64,000 nucleotides of DNA, from positions 558,001 to 622,000 of the forward strand of contig NZ_AQQV01000001.1 in the NCBI RefSeq assembly GCF_002088235.1, read 5' to 3'. Under the pieces are notes generated by a model. That model worked only from the letters and a program-made list of their open reading frames with translations. It was not told the origin of the DNA and made no database searches. Origin of the DNA: Oceanococcus atlanticus. Its GTDB lineage: Bacteria; Pseudomonadota; Gammaproteobacteria; Nevskiales; Oceanococcaceae. The position numbers and the translations under genes are program-made. How positions within the stretch are numbered: the first letter of the stretch is position 1; each line of letters starts with the position of its first letter. This document shows positions 55,429 through 62,259 of the stretch, piece by piece.

Positions 55429-56370
55429 ATGAAGAAAAGTATTGCTATCGGCGACATCATTCGCCTTCCCAACGCGCCCGTATTTGGGGTCTACCGCATC
55501 CGTGAGGCTGAGTTTGGTGAAGATGAATCCGAAATCATCTTCCGACTGGCCGATGCCACTGGCTCGATCCAGGCCAGCGCCAACGCCTTTGAATTGATGT
55601 ACAGCCATCCTGGTGAAATGGACGATGCTGTCCTGCATTGTCAGGGCAAGATTGAGATCAACACTTCGGGCGAAGCCATCGTGCAGGTTGCTGACCTGAC
55701 CGAATCTGAACACGCCGTTTATGGACACATTCAGCAAGTTCCACGTGAAGTGTGCGTCAAAAGTGCCCTGCCCTATTTCGATCAGATCATCGAACGGATC
55801 GAGGCCATGAACAGCGATGTCATTCGCCGGTTTTGCGAACTGGCGTTGGGTCACCCGCGCATTTACGAAACCTACTTCAGGAATGGAGCCTCGTGGTCTT
55901 CCCACCACGCGGAACCGGGCGGACTGGCAAAGCATGTCAGCGAGATGATCCTGATGATCGATGGCTGCCCATTGCTGAGCGACATGCCTGATTGGCGCCG
56001 AGATCTTTGTGTTGCTGGGGCCGTTGTTCACGACCTGACAAAAATCACGGGGAGATCCTCAGGCAGCGACGATTACTCGAACCTCATTCGCAGCCTTTCT
56101 GTGCCCATCCGCCACTTTGAAGAACACTGGCCAGATGGCGCGAAGCACATCCTGGAAATGCTTAAAGGCTTTCCACGTGCCACGCATCCTCAAACTGTGG
56201 AAGGGGCGGTCCTCTGGGCTGCGGACCGGCTCAGTGCGACGGCAGCAGCGGAACGTCACGCTTTTGATCACATCGCAAATGAAACCGCCAAGGTAGTTGA
56301 GGCAAAAACCGGCAAAACGTCGATGCGGATTTATCAGCGCCCTTCCGCTCCGCCGGATGTGCATTCATAA
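55429..56370 (+). CDS. YhaM-like OB-fold/HD-domain 3'-5' exonuclease
   Basis: A 313-residue protein. An N-terminal OB fold (about 5-95; IGDIIRLPNAPVFGVYRI) precedes an HD phosphohydrolase domain (about 140-290). Metal ligands are visible in SHHAEPGGLAKHV and VVHDLTKI, in the pattern of YhaM-type 3'-5' exoribonucleases. The usual HDxGK reads HDLTK here. AAAGGA ribosome site at normal distance. Strong promoter and palindromic operator upstream. Its location on a mobile island suggests RNA or DNA processing for the element; no direct evidence. Confidence 0.8.
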   Translation: MKKSIAIGDIIRLPNAPVFGVYRIREAEFGEDESEIIFRLADATGSIQASANAFELMYSHPGEMDDAVLHCQGKIEINTSGEAIVQVADLTESEHAVYGHIQQVPREVCVKSALPYFDQIIERIEAMNSDVIRRFCELALGHPRIYETYFRNGASWSSHHAEPGGLAKHVSEMILMIDGCPLLSDMPDWRRDLCVAGAVVHDLTKITGRSSGSDDYSNLIRSLSVPIRHFEEHWPDGAKHILEMLKGFPRATHPQTVEGAVLWAADRLSATAAAERHAFDHIANETAKVVEAKTGKTSMRIYQRPSAPPDVHS

Positions 56371-56493
56371 CGCCACCCGGGGATTGAAGAACGTGGGAAA
56401 TATGTGCAATTGGTGCGGTCGCTTGTGCGTCCGCACCCGCTGTCTGAGGCGCAGGTACCTGCTCGGGGTAATCAACCCGAATAGGACCTACGT

Positions 56494-56700
56494 ATGCCTC
56501 AAAAATCAGCGCCAATGTACCGGCCAGATCATCTTCCACTGCAAAAATTCTGCGAAATCTACGGCTACGAACCGGACGCGATTCGCCAGAGAATTTATCG
56601 CGCCCAATGGATCGAAGGACGTGAGTTCCATCGCGATCCCTTTGGCCACATCCACATCTCACTGAAAGGATACGACCGATGGGTACGTCTAGCATCCTGA
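56494..56700 (+). CDS. xis: Excisionase-like protein (Xis)
   Basis: A 68-residue protein with a winged-helix excisionase pattern (LQKFCEIYGYEPDAIRQRIY, then REFHRDPFGHIHISLKGYDRW). It overlaps the integrase gene by 22 bases, the usual arrangement. It directs the recombinase towards excision. Confidence 0.82.
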   Translation: MPQKSAPMYRPDHLPLQKFCEIYGYEPDAIRQRIYRAQWIEGREFHRDPFGHIHISLKGYDRWVRLAS

Positions 56701-57830
56701 CAGAATCCCCGTACACCGGGGTTGAGATCCGTGGCCGTTCGATCCGTATCAGGTTTAAGTATGAGGGCAAGTGGGTTCGAGAAACACTGAACTGGCTGCC
56801 GACAGAAGCAGGGCTAGATGACGCCTATGACAAACTTCAAACGGTAAAGCGTGAAATCAAGCTGGGCACCTTTAAGTATGAGGTGCACTTTCCAGACTCT
56901 AGGCGTGCCCAGAAGATCCTCGCCACTTCGGATATGACAGTCGATGCCGCGATTGTGGGAATGATGTCAATCCAGACGATTTCCAAAAGCACCCTGCGTG
57001 GCTACCGAAACGCCCATAAAAACCGCATTAGCCCAACGCTTGGCAGCATCCTGGTGCGGGAGCTGACCAAAAATCAGGTCAAAAACCTTCGAACTCTTCT
57101 GAAGAAAAACTACAGCGCGAAAACCGTAAACAATACTCTGAGCGTCCTAAGGCAAGGTCTGGAATACGCAAAAGACGAAAACGCAGTCAAGAAGAACATC
57201 GTCAAAAAGGTAAGCGGTATCAAGGTTCCAAAGCCCAAGGTCGATCCCCTCGAACGCCGCGAACTGAACCAGTTGCTGCTGGCCTGCGAGCCTGAGTTTC
57301 AAAACTTAGTGTTGTTTTGGGTTTCGACCGGCTTACGCCTGTCTGAAATTCGAGCGCTGCGATGGTCTGACGTTGACCTAAAAAGGGCCACCGTACATGT
57401 ACAACGTGCATTCGTCTTGAAGGAAATGAAATCCACGAAGAATGAAGAAGACCGGATTGTCGAATTCAAGTCTCTGGGACTGAGGGCATTAGAAAGCCAA
57501 AAGAAAATCTCAGGCCAAGCCGAACACGGTTACATCTTTACCAAGAGCATCAACGGTCAGCCATGGCACCTTGAACGCGATGTCTGGAGTGCATTGAAAC
57601 ACCGTTGCCAAAGAGCCGGTGTTCGCCGCCGCAGTCCAACCCAACTTCGCCATACCTATGCATCAATGGCCCTGTCTGCTGGCGAAAGCCCCTACTTCGT
57701 CATGACGCAGATGGGACACAAAGATCTGAAGGTCCTGAACAAGCACTATGCCAAGTGGCTGAAAGACGAAAAATCCGGCCTGCGGCATGAAAAGTATCTA
57801 ATGGAAGAATTGGCGGCGATTGGGCTTTAA
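56679..57830 (+). CDS. int: Tyrosine recombinase (island integrase)
   Basis: A 383-residue integrase with an N-terminal arm-binding domain (about 12-60; GRSIRIRFKYEGKWVRETL), a core-binding SAM-like domain and a catalytic domain. Catalytic residues are Arg in STGLRLSEIRALRW, His-x-x-Arg-equivalent in TQLRHTYASMAL, His in MGHKDLKV and Tyr in NKHYAKWL. Lower GC than its neighbours, as expected of mobile DNA. No attachment-site repeat was seen at its 3' end. It may serve the island starting at 41972, or an inner element. Confidence 0.93.
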   Translation: MGTSSILTESPYTGVEIRGRSIRIRFKYEGKWVRETLNWLPTEAGLDDAYDKLQTVKREIKLGTFKYEVHFPDSRRAQKILATSDMTVDAAIVGMMSIQTISKSTLRGYRNAHKNRISPTLGSILVRELTKNQVKNLRTLLKKNYSAKTVNNTLSVLRQGLEYAKDENAVKKNIVKKVSGIKVPKPKVDPLERRELNQLLLACEPEFQNLVLFWVSTGLRLSEIRALRWSDVDLKRATVHVQRAFVLKEMKSTKNEEDRIVEFKSLGLRALESQKKISGQAEHGYIFTKSINGQPWHLERDVWSALKHRCQRAGVRRRSPTQLRHTYASMALSAGESPYFVMTQMGHKDLKVLNKHYAKWLKDEKSGLRHEKYLMEELAAIGL

Positions 57831-57852
57831 GCACCGCTCTCACCATTGCTCT

Positions 57853-58809
57853 TCATGCTGCGATCTTATGGCGATAATAAAGTGATGGTCGGTCATTCAA
57901 TACGGCGTCCAGATCCTCCAGTGTTGCCTGACCCGGTTCCAGCCAATCGCCGGCGGCCTGTTCTGTCAGCACAATGACGCAACGATCATGACCGGTTGCT
58001 GCCACCTCAGGGGGCGGCTCATCGGTGATGGCTGCAAACGAAGTCAGCGATGGTTGATCCGGTTTTTCCCAGCGGGACCAGAGGCAGGCCACCGTCATGG
58101 CCTCGACCTCGCTGTGAAATGCCAGAACCATGTTCTCAGGCTTCTCTCCAGGTTTCAGATCCCGATTTTCGAAATCGTGCCTAGCGACATTTTCGTAGAA
58201 CGCCGTTATCCGAATCAGGCCGTGGCTGTGACCAAACTGGCCTTTCCAGAAGCCAGTTAGGTTGTCCCGGCGGGCGTTGTACAGGCCATCGTATCGCCGA
58301 TCATAGCTGGCAGGTTTTCCAGCAGGGCGGCAGTGGTAGCGCATTGGGCGAATCCAGTTTTGCCCGTTCTCTCTCACAACCACAGCGGCGTACTGGAAAG
58401 GGAAAATCCGTGAGTCCTTGGGTTCCAGCGTGTTCCGAACCAAATCGGCCAGCTTGCCTTTGGCCCATTTGATCTTTTTTGTCGCGATGCGCAGGCTTTC
58501 CCGCGCTGTTTTGGTTTCCTTGATCTGCAACTTGCGCTCAGCATCAGCCCGGCGTTTTGTTTGCTTGAACAGCACCGCTTCCAGTCGGCTGGTCTCAGCT
58601 TTCCTGTGTTGCTGGATCAGGCTGGCAATATGCTCCTCGATACCTGTACTGGGCTCCATGAAGTTCGCTTCCAGGGCCTTGGGGATCTTGATCGCACTGT
58701 TCGTCAAACGCTGCTCCAGGATGTCCGCAAAGACCTGATAATCGATCTGAGCCTCGAAATGCTCCTGTAGCTCGCTCAGATCAGCACTGACTTGCGCAGA
58801 AAAGCACAT
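57853..58809 (-). CDS. SOS-response-associated peptidase (SRAP/HMCES-YedK family) with coiled-coil insert
   Basis: A 318-residue SRAP protein. Cys2 (MCFSAQ) is the residue that crosslinks to abasic sites in single-stranded DNA. NARRDN carries the conserved Asn, ITAFYEN the Glu and ATGHDRCVIVL the His. It is about 95 residues longer than YedK because of a charged coiled-coil insert (about 60-125). Divergent from umuDC, with an SOS box between them, so damage-induced expression is likely. Confidence 0.9.
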   Translation of the reverse strand: MCFSAQVSADLSELQEHFEAQIDYQVFADILEQRLTNSAIKIPKALEANFMEPSTGIEEHIASLIQQHRKAETSRLEAVLFKQTKRRADAERKLQIKETKTARESLRIATKKIKWAKGKLADLVRNTLEPKDSRIFPFQYAAVVVRENGQNWIRPMRYHCRPAGKPASYDRRYDGLYNARRDNLTGFWKGQFGHSHGLIRITAFYENVARHDFENRDLKPGEKPENMVLAFHSEVEAMTVACLWSRWEKPDQPSLTSFAAITDEPPPEVAATGHDRCVIVLTEQAAGDWLEPGQATLEDLDAVLNDRPSLYYRHKIAA

Positions 58810-58869
58810 GACGGCACCTGTCGGTTATGTTCGGACGGATTGTAAATCACACACTTACACGGTTCGCTA

Positions 58870-58899
58870 TTGCATCAATGAGGCGGTCGGGCGTATTAC
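58870..58899 (+). promoter_or_regulatory. umuD promoter
   Basis: TTGCAT (58870-58875), 18-base spacer, TATTAC (58894-58899). The -10 overlaps the left half of the SOS box. It predicts a transcription start near 58906. Confidence 0.5.
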
Positions 58900-58916
58900 T
58901 GTCTTTATGGACAGTA
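58897..58916. promoter_or_regulatory. LexA (SOS) box
   Basis: TACTGT-N8-ACAGTA, fully symmetrical and matching the gammaproteobacterial LexA consensus CTGT-N8-ACAG. It lies between the SRAP gene and umuD and can control both. It spans the first possible umuD ATG (58907). Confidence 0.9.
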
Positions 58917-59386
58917 TTCATGCAAACCACCCAATGCACGACATCAGCGTAGGTTACGCCGCCATCGACCCTGCTGTGATGGAACTTGCTCTGGTGTCTT
59001 CCCCCAGGCCACAGGCCGGCTTCCCCTCCCCTGCTGCGGATTTCGTTGAGGACACCATCGACCTCAACCAGTTGCTGGTTACCAACCCGCCCGCGACCTT
59101 CTTCGTGCGTATTGAAGGCGAGTCGCTGAAGAATCTGGGCATTTTGTCGGAGGACATCGCGGCGGTGGATCGCTCCAAGAATCCGCGACGTGGCGATCTG
59201 GTGGTGGCGGTCTTTGAAGGCGGGGTCTATGTCAAAGTGCTGGACCTGATCGGTGACCGCATGGCCCTGTGCTCTCGCCATGATTCTCTGGAGCTGTATC
59301 AGCCCATGTTCCTGGACAACGATCCGGATCACATCATCTGGGGCGTTGTAACGGGGATTGTCCGTGGGATCGGCCGCAAGCTCTAA
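58907..59386 (+). CDS. umuD: UmuD-type translesion polymerase subunit (LexA-fold autoprotease)
   Basis: Up to 159 residues. Self-cleavage site Ala-Gly in PQAGFPSPAADFVED, catalytic Ser in FFVRIEGESLKN and Lys in GGVYVKVLDL. RecA-stimulated cleavage yields UmuD', which joins UmuC as polymerase V. The start is uncertain. ATG 58907 lies inside the SOS box and would give a nearly leaderless mRNA; ATG 58934 leaves a 150-residue protein close to usual UmuD length but has no ribosome site. Confidence 0.9.
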   Translation: MDSIHANHPMHDISVGYAAIDPAVMELALVSSPRPQAGFPSPAADFVEDTIDLNQLLVTNPPATFFVRIEGESLKNLGILSEDIAAVDRSKNPRRGDLVVAVFEGGVYVKVLDLIGDRMALCSRHDSLELYQPMFLDNDPDHIIWGVVTGIVRGIGRKL

Positions 59387-60647
59387 GCGAATCGCGCTTG
59401 TTGATGTCAACAACTTCTATGCGAGCTGCGAAACCGTTTTTGACCCGACACTGCGGGGGCGGTCTGTCGTTGTCCTGAGCAATAACGATGGCTGTGTGGT
59501 GGCCCGATCAGCTGAAGCCAAGTCAGCGGGTATCAAAATGGCCCAGCCCTGGCATCAGGTTGCCCCGTCAATCCAAAGACGAACCCAGGTTTTCAGCTCC
59601 AACTACGCGCTGTATGCCGATATGTCGAACCGGGTGATGACAATACTCGGGGATTTGGCACCCAGCCAGGAGGTTTACAGCATTGACGAAAGCTTTCTGG
59701 ACCTGACGGGTATTCCAAATCTGGCACGTCATGCCACAGGCATCGGTCAGCGCGTCGGCCAGTGGACAGGCCTGTCGGTCTGCGTGGGCATTGGCAGCAC
59801 CAAAACCCGTGCCAAGCTCGCCAATTACGTAGCCAAGAAGGCGCCGGAATACGATGGCATTTTCAACCTTGAAGATTGGACTGACCACGATCAAACCGCG
59901 GTGCTGACGCGAATTCCCGTTGGCGAAGTCTGGGGTATCGGTTTTCGCACCCAGCGGCGCCTGACGGCAATGGGCATCCGCACGGTTGCCGACCTACAAA
60001 GCGCTGATCCGAAACATCTGAGACAGCTTTTTGGCGTGGTGATAGAACGCGTCGTTGCTGAGCTCAACGGCGACGCATGCATGGATCTGGAACAGGCTCC
60101 ACCACCTAAAAAGCAGATCCGATCCAGTCGTTCGTTTGGCAAACCCGTCACAGATCTATCCAGCCTGAAAGAAGCTATGCTGGCCTTCGTTTCCATCGCT
60201 GCTGAAAAGCTGCGCCGACAAGGTAGCCTGGCCAGCACCATGCAGGTGTTTATCTGCACCAATGTGTTCAAGGCAGAAGCCCCGCAGTACTCGACCGGCT
60301 ATACCCTCAAACTGCCCTACGCCATGGACGATACCGTCATGCTGGCACGCTTCGCTATACGCACGCTGGAGCACCTGTATAAGCCGGGCTTCGAGTACAA
60401 AAAAGCTGGCGTGAATCTCATGAACCTCACGCCGCGTGAGAACACTCAATTTGGGCTATTTACGAACGATGATGCCGTTCAGCGCGCCGACAAGCTGTCC
60501 GGCACCATGGACGCTATCAACCAACGGTTTGGACGTGAGGCGCTGTGTTTAGGGCGGTTGGCGGGAAAGCGACGTTGGTCGATGAATCAATCACGGCTGT
60601 CCCGGAGCTATACGACCAATTCCAAGGAGCTGATACTAGCTCGTTGA
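59364..60647 (+). CDS. umuC: UmuC, Y-family DNA polymerase V catalytic subunit
   Basis: A 427-residue Y-family polymerase. Catalytic carboxylates are in ALVDVNNFYASCE and VYSIDESFLDL. A little-finger domain follows and the C-terminal RYTT-type motif reads LSRSYTTNSKEL. It copies damaged DNA with UmuD'. It overlaps umuD by 23 bases. GTG 59364 with GGGG upstream is preferred; TTG 59358 is an alternative. Confidence 0.93.
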   Translation: MGSAASSKRIALVDVNNFYASCETVFDPTLRGRSVVVLSNNDGCVVARSAEAKSAGIKMAQPWHQVAPSIQRRTQVFSSNYALYADMSNRVMTILGDLAPSQEVYSIDESFLDLTGIPNLARHATGIGQRVGQWTGLSVCVGIGSTKTRAKLANYVAKKAPEYDGIFNLEDWTDHDQTAVLTRIPVGEVWGIGFRTQRRLTAMGIRTVADLQSADPKHLRQLFGVVIERVVAELNGDACMDLEQAPPPKKQIRSSRSFGKPVTDLSSLKEAMLAFVSIAAEKLRRQGSLASTMQVFICTNVFKAEAPQYSTGYTLKLPYAMDDTVMLARFAIRTLEHLYKPGFEYKKAGVNLMNLTPRENTQFGLFTNDDAVQRADKLSGTMDAINQRFGREALCLGRLAGKRRWSMNQSRLSRSYTTNSKELILAR

Positions 60648-60829
60648 AGCTGGCGACCCAGTTGGTAAGCCACCGCATGTTCAACGATGTCACCAGACGG
60701 CCAATTGCTGACCTTCATTTCCTCATCGACGGACGATAAGTTGGACGTAAATGCGGACATTCAAGCGCCCAGCTCGAGGCATTTCCCGAAACAATATATT
60801 CGCCGCAGCCCTGTAAAACAATTGTTCGC

Positions 60830-60860
60830 TTGACCTTGGACCAGGGTCTAGGCTTATATT
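60830..60860 (+). promoter_or_regulatory. MerR/CueR-type metal-responsive promoter
   Basis: TTGACC and TATATT are separated by a long 19-base spacer containing an imperfect dyad (CCTTGGACC/GGTCTAGG), the layout of CueR-type promoters that are untwisted by a metal-bound activator. It drives the copper locus. No MerR-family gene is in the window. The predicted start is 0-1 base before the first ATG. Confidence 0.72.
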
Positions 60861-60867
60861 CGAACTC

Positions 60868-61248
60868 ATGAGACACCTGCACGTCATCCTGATGCCGCTA
60901 CTGATCCTGAGCCTGATTGGTTCGGGCAGCGCATTGGCGTGGACTTCTGCGTGCTGCCCGCCAGAACAAGGCCAGGCGATGTCTCATGAGATGGACCTGT
61001 CCATGAACGCTATGGATTCGGTGTCACCGACGACAGACGCAAACACCATGGAGACGACCGTCTCGATGAGCATGGCGGACTGTGAAGGCAATGGCTAAGC
61101 AACCGGGATGTGTTGTCTGGGCGGCGTGATGGGGCCGCCATCGATAAGCTTTACTGTCTCGGCTGTCGACAACGTCGCGCTGCCGGTATTCCCGACCCGT
61201 CGCATACAGCAATCGCCCAGCGGTCTGTTCCGTCCGCCGAAAGTCTAA
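60868..61248 (+). pseudogene. Met/Cys-rich copper-locus periplasmic protein, interrupted by a stop codon
   Basis: Residues 1-76 (signal peptide, then SACCPPEQGQ and a Met/Asp/His-rich stretch) end at a TAA (61096-61098). The same frame continues without other stops for 49 codons, reading ATGMCCLGGV and a proline-rich end (PSGLFRPPKV) that looks like the natural C-terminus of small copper-inducible proteins. A single base change would restore a 126-residue protein. I therefore call it a nonsense-mutated gene. If the short form is functional it would be a 76-residue metal-binding peptide. Confidence 0.6.
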
Positions 61249-61300
61249 CCGTTTGATTTGACCAAGCGCGCGGCGGCCTGCAACGGCCCTGCGTGGTTCA

Positions 61301-61321
61301 ACGCGTGATGTCGTCACGCGT
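61301..61321 (+). other. Perfect hairpin ahead of the tolC-type pseudogene
   Basis: ACGCGTGA-TGTCG-TCACGCGT, 8-base arms, 20 bases before the ATG at 61341. Possible attenuator or pause site in the copper operon leader; no T tract. Confidence 0.35.
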
Positions 61322-61340
61322 CATCAATCGGTATGGACTC

Positions 61341-62259
61341 ATGAATAACCTGTTTCGCACGAGCTTGCTCGTGCTCACCACGACCGCGGGAGCAACAGCT
61401 GGGGCACAACAAGCCGCCTTCGACCCCGCTGGGCCCCTGACCCCGGATTCACTCGTATCCATTGTGATGCGGCAGAATCCGGGCCTTGACTCGATGCGCG
61501 CGGCCGCGGACGTGGCTCGGCTGGAAATTGCCCCGGCAGGCGCTCTGCCGGACCCGAAACTCTCGGGCGCTGTGGCCCCGGACACCTTGGGTGGGCTGGA
61601 CACGCCATCCGGGACACGACGCGCCAATGTCCGGTTTGAACTCAGCCAGGAAATACCTTGGCCCGGGACGCTGGGACTGCGTTCGCGTGCGGCACGCAAT
61701 GAAGCATTGGCCGAGAATGAAGGTATCGAGTTAACGAATCGCCGCTGGCCAGGACCGGCAAGCGCTGGCCAGAAAGGATGCCTATCCGGACTTCAAGGTA
61801 TTCAGCGGCTACAACAGCTTTCTCGATGCACAGCCAAAGCGCTGGTCCATAGGTGTCGGCCTGAGTCTGCCACTGGACCGGTCGAAATACCGCGATCGAA
61901 TCTCCCAGGCCGGCGCCAATATCCAGAAGCTGGAATATGAAATGGCCGACCGACGTGCAGCCTTGCTCAACGAACTGGAGCAGGCCCATGCGATGGCGGA
62001 AGAAGCCGCCCACGAAATCGCGCTGTATGAAGGCGCACTGATTCCCCGTACTCGTGAAAGCCTCAGCGCGGCCCGCGCCGAATACGGCTCCGGCTCCGGC
62101 TCGTTCCTGGACGTGCTGCTGGCCGAACAAGTCTTGCTCAAGGCCGAATTGGAGCTGGAGCGCTCGCGCGCCGACTACGACATCGCCATCGCTCAGTTAC
62201 AACGATGGTCCGGCAGCCCGCTGCCTGAACCAACCCAATCTTTGAGGAATTCGGAATGA
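61341..62259 (+). pseudogene. TolC/CusC-type outer-membrane efflux channel, internally deleted and frameshifted
   Basis: The first part (61341 to about 61738) reads a signal peptide and the TolC N-terminal repeat (SIVMRQNPGLDSMRAAADVA; ELSQEIPWPGTLGL). The second part resumes in another frame at about 61741 and reads ALARKDAYPDFKVFSGYNS, LSLPLDRSKYRDR and a normal C-terminal half to the stop at 62259. Between NEGIELTN and that point roughly 120-130 residues of the usual hairpin domain are missing. Combined coding is about 305 residues against about 420 for the family. So the channel gene is broken by a deletion that also shifts frame. Its stop overlaps the cusB ATG (ATGA). Confidence 0.82.

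Noticed and set aside
60545-60739. A 64-codon frame overlapping the end of umuC.
   Set aside because: umuC already has a complete C-terminus in its own frame; the overlapping frame has no ribosome site or homology.
61941-62259. A separate small gene starting at an internal ATG (about 61942).
   Set aside because: Its residues are the normal C-terminal half of a TolC-type channel, and the same frame extends upstream to about 61741, so it belongs to the broken channel gene.
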